Below are positions 25,150-34,392 of a stretch of 64,000 nucleotides of DNA, piece after piece (position 1 is the stretch's first letter; each line of letters starts with the position of its first letter). Origin of the DNA: UBA6244 sp963676875 (lineage in GTDB: Bacteria > Bacteroidota > Bacteroidia > Bacteroidales > F082); NCBI GenBank assembly GCA_963676875.1, contig OY781436.1, positions 1,922,001 through 1,986,000 on the forward strand, in the 5' to 3' direction. Under the pieces are notes generated by a model. That model did not search any database. It was not told where the DNA came from and saw only the letters and a program-made list of their open reading frames with translations. The translations under genes and the position numbers were made by a program.

Positions 25150-28100
25150 ATGCATAGATTTATCACCCTTTTTCTGCTTATTAGCATTTTTTTTATATCA
25201 CTAGGAAACTCATCCCTACAGGCAACACCTGCGAACCTTTTAACAAATCCAGGCGCTGAAAGCGGAACCTCACCTTGGACTACTTTTGGTGGTGGGCCGG
25301 CACTACAAGCGTCATCAGCTGAGAGTAAAAGTGGTCTGTACAGCTTTTTTATAACCGGGCGCACGCAGTTCTATCACGGACCAAGCTACAACATCAAAAG
25401 TCTGGTGACTGGAGGTCTCTTGATTCCTGGACAGCGATATACCTACTCAGTATGGGTACGCCATCAGGAAGCAACTTCACAAAAGCTTTATCTTAACATA
25501 AAAAAAAAGGATGGAACCGGCACCAATTATCTTACCTTAGAAGATGAAATGGTTCCTCCAAATACTTGGGTGAAAATCGAGAGAAATTACATCTTAGATA
25601 TTACCGGAACCTTATCAAGCCTTGATTTATATGTTATTACCAGTAATGGGACAACCTTTAGTTTTTATACGGATGATTTCTTTCTGGGTGATCCTGAGGA
25701 TTATAGCCCACCGGTTTCAAGCACAACAACAGACTATATCAGGGCAAGTGGAAAAGAGCTGGTGATATCCGCAGCAAGTACATCAATTGTTTTGAAAGGT
25801 ATTAATGTTGCCGTTCCAGTTGATGCCTCTGACGCCTCACAGGATATATGGGATGTTAAATCGGTATCTTTGGAAGATTTTCAAAACATTGCTTCCCTGG
25901 GGTTCAACTCTATAAGACTCCTTATGAACTACAAAGTATTTGAAGACGATGCCAGCCCGGGTGTATTTAAAGAAGATGGTTGGATATGGCTTGACAGGGC
26001 AATTTCATTTGCAAAATCTGCAGGATTGAAGGTGATGCTCAACATGCACGCCCCCCAAGGAGGATACCAGAGTGATAAAGCAATTGGATTTGCCGATTTT
26101 TGGGGGAGTTCTGCAGTTGATCCCAATACTGCAAATCAAAATAGGCTGATTGACTTATGGGGTGCCATCGCCGACAGGTATCAACACGAAACAGCCATTT
26201 TGGGCTTCGACCTTATTAACGAACCCAGACCACATAACAGCGAAGAATGGTTCTCTTATGCCGAGCAATTGATTACAGAAATCAGGACTGTTGATGCCAA
26301 CCACATGATTGTTGTTGAGGGTCCTTTTATTCCAAACTACACATTCCGGACAGTGGCTGACAACAATGTAATGTACGATTCTCATTACTATTACACATGG
26401 GGCTATGTTACACAATATTCTGCAGCCTATGGTAAAGCTGGTCAGGAGTGGGGAAAATACGACCCTGAAAACCCTATTTGGGTCAACAGCAGCGAAGATG
26501 TGGTGGCAGCGGGCACCCCAAACGCCTCACCTTTTGACAAAAGTTATCTAGAAAATATTCTGATAGGTGATGTTCTTGACTTTGCCAGCAACAACAACGT
26601 ACCTGTGGATGTTGGTGAGTATGGGATCTGTTGGGAGAATTTTAGTGAAGACGTTGGCGCCATGCGCTACCTTTACGATTTGGACGAGATATTTAATGGT
26701 GATAATGCAAAATCGATGAATATTAGTCGTTTTTATTATACCTATCAGACTCCTACCTTCGGACTCTATACCAATTGGTTTGGTTTTCAGCCAAGCGAGG
26801 AAGAAGTTTCCAGCAACTTAAAAAGTTATTTTGCCAATGATTTTAGATGGACTGGAACAACAGGAAGCTTATGGGACACCCCATCAAACTGGAACGTTGG
26901 GATCAAACCAGGAACTACAAACAATGTAACCATCGAATCAGCAAGCAATAATCCTCACATAATCAATTCACCTGACACTCCAGCCTTGTGCAATAACCTT
27001 ACAATTTTGTCAGGGGCAAACTTGATTATTGATGCGGGGAAGGCGCTTACCATAAATGGAACCCTAGTTAACAATGCCGGTGTGGGAGGGCTTGTCATCG
27101 AGTCGGATGCATCTGGAACAGGCTCCCTTATAAGTAATACAACAGGTGTAGATGTAATCGTCAAACGTTATATCGACGGGTATAGTTCTGGCTCCACACA
27201 TGGTTGGCATTTGTTAGGTTCTCCTGTTGTGGGACAAGACATAAGTCTATTTCACACCCCAGGAACTGGAGATCGATTTTATAAATGGGATGAGCCAACC
27301 AAAACTTGGATAAACCGCACAGCAGAAGGTGATGTCTTAAATCCGGTTTTTGAGAGTGCCTTTGTGGAAGGCCGTGGGTATTTGATAGCCAATGAGAATT
27401 CTTCAGTTTTTTCTTTTGAAGGAGCTTCCAATGTAGAAAACTTGAACATTAACGGATTAACAAATACAGGAGGGGTTTATGCGGGCTGGCATTTGTTATC
27501 AAATCCATTCTCAAGTGCTATTAAATACGATCAAGGTAGCTGGAACAAAGTAAATATGGGAGGTTATGCACAGATTTGGAATGAGACAACGGCTAGTTAT
27601 AAAGTTCTTTCAGAAAATCAAATAATACCATCAATGAATGGCTTTATGGTTTATACAAGCGGGAACGGTTCTCTAACCATCCCTGCCGAAGCGAGAACCC
27701 ACAGTGACTCAAGCTGGTATAAATCAACAGGTTCTATCAACCAAATAATCCTGACAGCTATGGATAATGAGGGAACTACTGCACAGGAAACAATCATACG
27801 TATTAACGACAAAGCTACTGAAGGATTCGATTTGCTATACGATAGCTATTTTGTAGCTGGTTTTGCCCCGTTGTTTTACAGCATAAACCATAACGAAGAA
27901 ATAGCTATGAACAGCATACCTGCCATAACAGAAGGACAAATCATTCCATTGGGATTTGTAAAAAACGAGAGCTCTAATTTCATTATCAGACTTACGGAAA
28001 GCATGCAAAACGTAACCGTTTTTTTGGTCGACAAGCAAACCGGAAAAGAGTGCAACCTTAACGAAAAAAGTTACAGTTTTTCATCAGAAATCGATGACCA

Positions 28101-28377
28101 CCCCAATAGATTCTTCCTTAAATTTGGAACTACGGGCATTGAAGAACCTGCGTTAGCTTCAAAAATAAATGCATGGGTGTACGATAATATGCTTTACATA
28201 ATGAATCCCGATTCAGATACCCAAGTACAGGTGTTTGATTTGACAGGTCGCTTTATCAAAGGCACTCAAATTCGCGGAAATGGGCTGCAAACTTATAGTT
28301 TGAACCTGCCGAAAGGTATATTTATTATCATGCTAAAAAATGGGAATGGTTCACAAACATTAAAAGTTATTATCTAA
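25150..28377 (+). CDS. T9SS-exported GH5 glycanase, copy 1 (substituted active-site region)
   Basis: A 1075-residue multidomain enzyme. The order is: signal peptide (1-25); a CBM4/9-like carbohydrate-binding domain (LLTNPGAESGTSPWTTFGGG onward, 30-195); a GH5 barrel (about 205-555) with acid/base Glu in LINEPRP near 357 and nucleophile Glu in VGEYGICWE near 490; a beta module beginning WTGTTGSLWDTPSNW; and a C-terminal type A sorting domain ending LPKGIFIIMLKNGNG. It should cut beta-glucans such as cellulose at the cell surface. It is almost identical to copy 2 (51815-55045), but reads RLLMNYK and LNMHAPQGG where copy 2 has RLHMNYK and LDMHAPQGG. Both sites are near conserved GH5 active-site positions, so its activity may differ. 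The signal peptide differs from that of copy 2. Confidence 0.9.
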   Translation: MHRFITLFLLISIFFISLGNSSLQATPANLLTNPGAESGTSPWTTFGGGPALQASSAESKSGLYSFFITGRTQFYHGPSYNIKSLVTGGLLIPGQRYTYSVWVRHQEATSQKLYLNIKKKDGTGTNYLTLEDEMVPPNTWVKIERNYILDITGTLSSLDLYVITSNGTTFSFYTDDFFLGDPEDYSPPVSSTTTDYIRASGKELVISAASTSIVLKGINVAVPVDASDASQDIWDVKSVSLEDFQNIASLGFNSIRLLMNYKVFEDDASPGVFKEDGWIWLDRAISFAKSAGLKVMLNMHAPQGGYQSDKAIGFADFWGSSAVDPNTANQNRLIDLWGAIADRYQHETAILGFDLINEPRPHNSEEWFSYAEQLITEIRTVDANHMIVVEGPFIPNYTFRTVADNNVMYDSHYYYTWGYVTQYSAAYGKAGQEWGKYDPENPIWVNSSEDVVAAGTPNASPFDKSYLENILIGDVLDFASNNNVPVDVGEYGICWENFSEDVGAMRYLYDLDEIFNGDNAKSMNISRFYYTYQTPTFGLYTNWFGFQPSEEEVSSNLKSYFANDFRWTGTTGSLWDTPSNWNVGIKPGTTNNVTIESASNNPHIINSPDTPALCNNLTILSGANLIIDAGKALTINGTLVNNAGVGGLVIESDASGTGSLISNTTGVDVIVKRYIDGYSSGSTHGWHLLGSPVVGQDISLFHTPGTGDRFYKWDEPTKTWINRTAEGDVLNPVFESAFVEGRGYLIANENSSVFSFEGASNVENLNINGLTNTGGVYAGWHLLSNPFSSAIKYDQGSWNKVNMGGYAQIWNETTASYKVLSENQIIPSMNGFMVYTSGNGSLTIPAEARTHSDSSWYKSTGSINQIILTAMDNEGTTAQETIIRINDKATEGFDLLYDSYFVAGFAPLFYSINHNEEIAMNSIPAITEGQIIPLGFVKNESSNFIIRLTESMQNVTVFLVDKQTGKECNLNEKSYSFSSEIDDHPNRFFLKFGTTGIEEPALASKINAWVYDNMLYIMNPDSDTQVQVFDLTGRFIKGTQIRGNGLQTYSLNLPKGIFIIMLKNGNGSQTLKVII
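25190..28374 (+). repeat. 3185-bp direct repeat, copy 1
   Basis: Matches 51855-55039 without gaps (constant offset 26665). By eye I find 13 base differences, all between 25377 and 26041; the remaining 2.3 kb appears identical. The repeat starts just inside the signal-peptide region and stops at the last codons of the gene, so promoters and leaders are not part of it. Confidence 0.9.
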
Positions 28378-28419
28378 TAATGGTTGACGCTTATAAACTT
28401 CAAATCTAAAAATATCGTA

Positions 28420-29235
28420 ATGAAAATTAGATTTCATCCCCATCAAGCTAAATTGCACAGCCATATTTTCTTACTTTTGAGTGATATGTTCTTGCCAGAT
28501 TTCTCAAATTTTGATTTCTATGTCTTGTTGGGAGCAAGTTTATTGACTATCTTTTTGCTAACTGTGCTAGTATTCCTATTTGTAGGGTCTCCCAAAAAAG
28601 CGTCTAAACAAGATATGAAGATACTGGCGGATCTTGAGAAACAACGCCGGGATATCCAATTGGAATTAGCGGAGAAAGTCTCAGCACTTGAGTCTGTAAA
28701 CAAACACTATTTACAGCAAACTATGATAATAAGGCATCTCAACGATCAAATGAAGGGACTACGACAATTTACAAACTATGAAGGCAAACAAATTATTAAG
28801 AAGAACCAGATCGATTTTAAAAATTTTACCAGAGATAATAACTGGAGAGTCTTCGAACGAAATTTTTCTCTATTACATCCTGGCGTTCTGGAAAAATTAC
28901 GCTCAAACATACCAAATTTATCGGTAGGTGAATACCGTACTGTGTGTTTCATGTATATGAATCTGAAAAACTCTGAAATAGCCTCGATTATGATGAAATC
29001 GATAAGCTCAGTTAGATCAATAAAATTTCGGCTAAGAAAGAAGTTAAAAATTAGTACTGACGAAGAAGTTGTAGAATATTTAAAAACGATATGTGAATCT
29101 TTACACACAAACAATGTCACGAAAGAGCCTAGTTCGGACAAATCTGACGGAAATCGGACTTCATTAAATCCAACACTAAATTTGGCTATTCATGATAATT
29201 ATAAGTTCCCCGAATCAAGACAAAATACAATTTAG
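28420..29235 (+). CDS. Membrane-anchored LuxR-type regulator, sensor part missing
   Basis: A 271-residue protein. The ATG at 28420 is preferred to a TTG at 28384. One membrane helix (VLLGASLLTIFLLTVLVFLF) precedes a charged coiled-coil stretch (LADLEKQRRDIQLELAEKVS). The C-terminal helix-turn-helix is typical of Bacteroidota TPR-LuxR regulators: FERNFSLLHPGVLEKLRSNI, then LSVGEYRTVCFMYMNLKNSE and IKFRLRKKLKI. The usual N-terminal sensor or TPR region is absent, so it looks like the output half of a sensor-regulator. It begins 43 bases after GH5 copy 1 on the same strand and may control that gene or be cotranscribed with it. The regulatory target is inferred from position. Confidence 0.75.
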   Translation: MKIRFHPHQAKLHSHIFLLLSDMFLPDFSNFDFYVLLGASLLTIFLLTVLVFLFVGSPKKASKQDMKILADLEKQRRDIQLELAEKVSALESVNKHYLQQTMIIRHLNDQMKGLRQFTNYEGKQIIKKNQIDFKNFTRDNNWRVFERNFSLLHPGVLEKLRSNIPNLSVGEYRTVCFMYMNLKNSEIASIMMKSISSVRSIKFRLRKKLKISTDEEVVEYLKTICESLHTNNVTKEPSSDKSDGNRTSLNPTLNLAIHDNYKFPESRQNTI

Positions 29236-29324
29236 GTTGATACATTGTATTACCCCAATAACATTCCTGTTTGATTGACATAATTTGTACACTTTACCGT
29301 GTACCAAAAACGACAGAAATAATT

Positions 29325-30139
29325 ATGAAAGAAGATGTTGATTATCTAAAAAAATCTTCTGGAAAAACAGCATAATAACAGATTAAAAATTCGAATACAG
29401 AATCTGAGTCTCACTAAAAATGTTAGGTTTGCTCAGCGGATTGATTTAGCCAATCATGTATGTATTGTATTGCCCGTTTGATAGAAGGAATGGCTCAACA
29501 AGTAAAAGATTCACAGGATCCCTTTCTGGATTATTGGGATGCAGAATTATGGCATTGAAAAATAATGTCGTATTAACTTACTTGATGCGAGATTCTAAAA
29601 CGAAATTGCAGGCGCCATGAACATCTCAATATAAAAATGATTTGGCTATCGAAGCCCTTTAAAAACTACCTGATACGCAAAGTAACGCTTGAATAAGTCT
29701 AATACAAGATAAGTAAGAGAGGATCAATTCATAATTTTCACATTGGAAATAGGCTTGGTTTAATGACTCATGTGGCAAGTGTCTGACTACCCGCGGTACT
29801 ATGCCAATTGTTCACTATCAGCAGGCATTTGAAAACATTTTCTCGCATGGAAGCTCCTCCCTAAAAGATGGTGATGCGATTGTTTTTGAAACTGAAGGAA
29901 CAACAAGCTAAATATTTTAACAGCATTTAGTTGAACTTTTAAAATACAAACTCAAGGTCATTGTTATTGATATTGCTTGGGTTCCTTCTCTACAACAGAA
30001 TGATATTCTCAAAAACATATAACTGATCCGCATTCCTCCATACAGGAGTGAATTGAATCCATCCGAGAAAATATGACAATACATATATCTGAAACAAAAA
30101 AACAAAGTTATTGAGAAAAAACCCAAAGTAAAAACTTGA
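29325..30139 (+). pseudogene. Decayed IS630-type transposase
   Basis: Frames broken by stops and shifts still spell an IS630-family protein. The N-terminal part MKEDVDYLKK continues in another frame as KQHNNRLKIRIQNLSLTKNV, then FAQRIDLANHV. The catalytic end shows HLVELLKYKLKVIVIDIAW, then IPPYRSELNPSEKI, the family's PPYSPELNPIE motif. It ends KNKVIEKKPKVKT. At about 815 bases it is shorter than a complete gene (about 1 kb), so there are internal deletions. There is no function left. The 600 bases after it (30140-30740) contain no recognisable gene. Confidence 0.7.
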
Positions 30140-30740
30140 TTCTACAATCTTTTAAATTAATAAATTGACCAGACATATTAAGAAGGTCGAAAACCCACAA
30201 TAAATCGTATTCATAGCGACACACATCGCCCAGTCCAGCATTTGGGGGATTGTATTACATCTTGACAGGCTCACTCGTCATCCGCCGGACTTCTTGTTAT
30301 GCCTTTAAAGTAGCTTATGGTAGATTTTTGTTTTGTTGAATGTTCGCAGAACGTAAAAATTTAAAGTTGATAAAATGCTGGTTATACATGAGAATGCCTA
30401 CCTTGGGTTAGATATTTTTTACTTGCTGCCCAAGGCGGATTTAGTTCAACAAGCTATACAAAGAAGCTTTTGTCAATCTTGGTTTGTAATTTGCATAGAT
30501 CAAATAATTTCCTCAAGCCTGGCTCTCAAGTAAGGACTCTTCCTACGATCAATATTTATTTTTCCTTAAAAGCATCCTATTGACTGCATCTTAAAAACCT
30601 TTAAGCACAGCAAAGGAAAGGGACGAAAAAACAGACTGCAAACTAAAGTATTTAGATAATATCTTTGTAAACGGTTTACCGTCTGTGTCAATAGGAACGG
30701 GAAAATACCCTCTGAGATAAAGTTATATACTATCATCAAT

Positions 30741-31199
30741 CTAAAATATAAAATTGGGAGACTTTCTTACTCGATTCATATCAGAATCAAAGTGGGGAAT
30801 AATATTCCGTATACTATCTCTAATCCTCAATATTTCAAGCTGAATAATAAAAACTTCATCTCTTCCAAGTATACCTTCTGGATCGAAATGAGCAACAAAA
30901 AAGCTTAGCATTTTTAGTAGGTACTCAACTGTTTCCAACTGCTTTTTAGAATCACTGGGTCGATTATGCAGAAACATGGCTGACGACAAATAGTAGCTAG
31001 ACTCTCTAAATACCAAACTAATTTGTTTGTTCAAAACAATACCCGGGCATTCGAAAAGTTTCTCAACTTTCATCTTTAGAATAACTGTTTTGGTCAGTAA
31101 TATTTCAATTTGATTTCGATAATCAGTTTCTTGGAGGATCATAATATAAGAAGTTCTTTTTAGGGCAGGAGCCTTTGATCTTGTAACAAGCATTTTCAT
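30741..31199 (-). CDS. Protein of unknown function (152 residues)
   Basis: A 152-residue, mostly helical, probably cytoplasmic protein (MKMLVTRSKAPALKRTSYIM, then YLLKMLSFFVAHFDPEGILG, ending NRVRKSPNFIF). No signal peptide, membrane helix or known motif is seen. It stands alone in an insertion-sequence graveyard, with no conserved neighbour to suggest a role. The frame has natural amino-acid composition, so it is kept as probable. Confidence 0.45.
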   Translation of the reverse strand: MKMLVTRSKAPALKRTSYIMILQETDYRNQIEILLTKTVILKMKVEKLFECPGIVLNKQISLVFRESSYYLSSAMFLHNRPSDSKKQLETVEYLLKMLSFFVAHFDPEGILGRDEVFIIQLEILRIRDSIRNIIPHFDSDMNRVRKSPNFIF

Positions 31200-31412
31200 A
31201 CTCTATACAAAAATATCTTATGTGTTGGAAACCAGCTCAAGGACTGCCGTTCCATAATCATTCCAGACACGATTATTTTGCTCCAATTTCGAAAAAAGCG
31301 TACTAGAAGGTAAATCAGAACGTAGGGATATAAACAAAAACCGCTTGATATTAGCTGTAAATATAATTACCAAAAATCATTCCTTGATGGGATTTTATAA
31401 AATACGGGCATA

Positions 31413-31444
31413 AAAAAAGCCCCGAACTAAGAAGGGGCTTTTTA
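31413..31444. terminator. Intrinsic terminator hairpin
   Basis: AAAAAGCCCC, a ten-base loop, then GGGGCTTTTT: a stem with A-run and T-run, usable in both directions. No clear gene ends immediately next to it on either strand, so it may belong to a lost gene. Confidence 0.65.
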
Positions 31445-31446
31445 TA

Positions 31447-32308
31447 TTAGCCAGCGGCCTGTTTTGTTTCAAGAAAATGGATTTTAAGCCCAATAAATCC
31501 ACTTTCTCTCCTTGAAAAATAGTGGTACTAATTTTCTGCCAGCCAATATGTCCTTGTTTGATGTATTAAGCATAAACGGTTTATGTATTGCACTTAACTT
31601 AAAATGATTTTTAAAGTAAAATATGGGCATTTCTTGAAAAACTTCCGGAGACCATTGAGCGAAATTATTTAGATATACAGTGTATCCAATCTCACATTAA
31701 AATGGTTGATAACTCCGGAAGTACTGGGTATTTAGAAATAAGAACGCTTGGTTATACATATTAAAATTCAATAAAAAACTACACAATTGAGATTTGGTAT
31801 TAAAAAATATTGGCCAAATCCTTTATAGCGGCAAATCTAAGCTAAACACGTTGCTAGATGCATAAAACGCCATTCTGCTTTCGTTCCTTTAAGAATTATT
31901 TTCGTTAGATAATCGTGTCGAAACCATTAACTAATTAAATACCAACAAACAGGGGGAATTTCAAAAAACAAATCAAACTGAACTTTTCAAACACAGAAAA
32001 GGCCATTCCAATTACCAAAAACACCGCTACTCTTATAGAAAGTTTTTCATACAAGAAATGGGAGACACTCATGATGCGGATACTACGATGACTCGACACT
32101 TTTAAAAAAAACAGCATACAGCATCACCCCCCCCCCACTTCAAGTAATCCAAGTAGTAATAAGTACATATATACAGAACCTGCATCTTTGGTATAAAACA
32201 TAGTTGGATATATCGTTTTTACTTTGGTCATAAACAATTTATTATACAGTAGTTCGGGCGGAGAACGGTCTCTCAATCAATGATAGTCAGGCAATATTGT
32301 GATAGCTC
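31447..32308. other. Gene-free stretch with a C10 tract
   Basis: No convincing gene is found on either strand; open frames are short and lack recognisable features. A run of ten C lies at 32127-32136. The sequence looks like decayed coding DNA, but I cannot name an ancestor. Confidence 0.5.
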
Positions 32309-32653
32309 TTAACCCCTTGTAATTAATGATGATTTCAAAACATGAAATTTGTGATTAACGCAACCCACTTCCATGACTTCTTCTGAAGAAGATAATTTTA
32401 TAACGTCAACTAAAGATTGCTCAGCGCCCGAGACGGCTAAGTCTATTATAAAGGTTTCCGTGTATTTTAGTGAAACAAGCCGACTTTCCAGAACAAATCC
32501 ATTGGTAAATCGTATAGCTATGTCTAGTTGCTCAAACATTCCCTCATGCGCATTATGAATAACCAATTTTCTTAATGATTTGTTGTGTTGATAGTACCAT
32601 AATTCAATGGCCTTTGGTAATAATAGTACTGGATCTTTCTTTTTCTTACTCAT
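32309..32653 (-). CDS. Protein of unknown function (114 residues)
   Basis: The start at 32653 (MSKKKKDPVLLLPKAIELWY) is preferred to a Met four codons earlier. The protein is small, beta-rich and cytoplasmic, with FTNGFVLESRLVSLKYTETF in the middle and KFHVLKSSLITRG at the end. No known motif is seen and there are no informative neighbours. The natural composition and basic N-terminus support a real gene, but only modestly. Confidence 0.45.
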   Translation of the reverse strand: MSKKKKDPVLLLPKAIELWYYQHNKSLRKLVIHNAHEGMFEQLDIAIRFTNGFVLESRLVSLKYTETFIIDLAVSGAEQSLVDVIKLSSSEEVMEVGCVNHKFHVLKSSLITRG

Positions 32654-33879
32654 AGTATTGATCAATTAGTTTTAAGTTACTTCTGATGGGATTATCTAAA
32701 TCAATATAATAATATTGCCTATATCCCTCATTGGCATCCTCCCTATACTGCTCGTGTTACCTCTATTCAAAGCATTAAAGATAGGAATGAACTACAGATC
32801 CATCCATTGTCCAATGAATTCTAGTAGTTGGCCATTTACGCTATTCTTGACGAAGTGTTTTTCTACATGACTGATTTTACCAGTCCAGCATATCGAAACG
32901 TACAGTTTGGGCAATCTTTCCAACAAACTATGATCTCATTTCTCAGAAAGATTACAAAGCAGCCATAAATCCGTCAGCGGTTCAAATCATTTGCTACATA
33001 ACTCTCTTGGATAAGCGATAAAGGCTTGAATATTCAAAAACACAGCCGATTGTGTACATATTACCTCGGAGATTTACCCATGGATCATACTATACAGTTG
33101 TCAATAACTTGTCAAATAGATGGCTATGAAAATACCCGCCGTATTCACTCATAATCAGCAACTGCTTTTATATCAAATAAAAATTTTCGAAAGCATACTA
33201 AATATAGTATTTATATGACGAACAACCCTATCAGAATAAAGGTACAATGTCCTATTAGATTCGAAATAATAGAAGCATATACTTAAACAATAAGTACGTT
33301 TTGCGTTGGAGAAAATCAACTAAGACTATGTCCATTTGAGATGTTATTTTTATAAAATACGTGATGTGTAGCACATTAATACGCATTATAATAATAAAAA
33401 ATCACAAAAAAGTTGGTTTGATTCTGACACCTTCGAGCTGCTGAATATAGGAAAAAGAACGCTTGGATATTCAAATTTCATCTTATTACAAATCCCACAA
33501 GTGAAGATTCATATTAAGAATATTAGAGTCATCTACTGGCAAATATAGTGTAACAGTCGTTGTACAAGGTGAAAAAAACCGTTCTGTTACCGTTCTGTTG
33601 ATCATTCACTTCCTTTTACAAGCGTTCCAACACACATACTTGCCTATTTATCTAACAATTAAGGTTCGCGAGAAAACCTTGAATTCAATAGTACGCCCAT
33701 TGACTGGTAATATCTAAGTAATACCTCAAACTACAATAACTGTTTGAACATCTATGGAACAATTTAAAATGCACTTTTAAAACACACAACATGTCATCAA
33801 TAAGTTAAATCTAGCACGAAACAATATAAAATTGCAAAAACGAAAATGATTTCAATTAACATACAAGGGCACTACAAGC
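32654..33879. other. 1.2-kb stretch without a recognisable gene
   Basis: Short frames, such as a plus-strand stretch around 32840-32985 reading DEVFFYMTDFTSPAYRNVQF before a stop, look like a decayed gene, but I cannot identify the family. No RNA gene or repeat is seen. Confidence 0.4.
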
Positions 33880-34329
33880 TTAATACTTTTCATGTAGTAC
33901 AGCATACCATATTTCCTGCATCCCCTCTATTTCAGTTGCCTCAGGTAGTTTCAGGTACATGGTAATAGAACCTGGATCACAGGGTTTATAGTGAAGCACA
34001 GCTATTCGACTTTTACTTTGGTCATAAACAATTCTTTTTGGTGCTGAGGGAGCATAGGAGAATTCTATATCGGGGATGCTAGAGTTTAAACCCACCGCAA
34101 CCATTTTATAATCCCGGCCATGAAAATAGTAACTTATTTGAGCTCTCTGGCCTTCTCCAAGGTAGAGGTACCCCATTTTTACTATTTCATACTCTTCCAG
34201 ATTAAGTACGTCATGCAAATAGTTATACTTTGCCTGCCCGTTTAGTAAGCTAGCTAGCAATAACAAACACAGAATTGCGGAATCACGAAACTTAGTAGAA
34301 AATGGGATATTGATAAAAGCTTTTTGCAT
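33880..34329 (-). CDS. Small secreted protein, unknown
   Basis: A 149-residue protein with an N-terminal hydrophobic export segment (SAILCLLLLASLLNGQA) preceded by a polar extension, so the start may lie at a later codon. The mature part is beta-rich (GEGQRAQISYYFHGRDYKMV, then ITMYLKLPEATEIEG). It is downstream of the thioredoxin-fold gene on the same strand, 63 bases away, and may share its transcript. I recognise no family. Confidence 0.6.
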   Translation of the reverse strand: MQKAFINIPFSTKFRDSAILCLLLLASLLNGQAKYNYLHDVLNLEEYEIVKMGYLYLGEGQRAQISYYFHGRDYKMVAVGLNSSIPDIEFSYAPSAPKRIVYDQSKSRIAVLHYKPCDPGSITMYLKLPEATEIEGMQEIWYAVLHEKY

Positions 34330-34392
34330 GATTCACTATGTTAACAATGTATTCAAATTCGAGGTTACCTCATTTTTGAACGGGGAAAGACA

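Noticed and set aside
32127..32136. C10 tract as a phase-variation switch
   Set aside because: It is not inside or directly upstream of a believable gene, so no variable expression can be argued.
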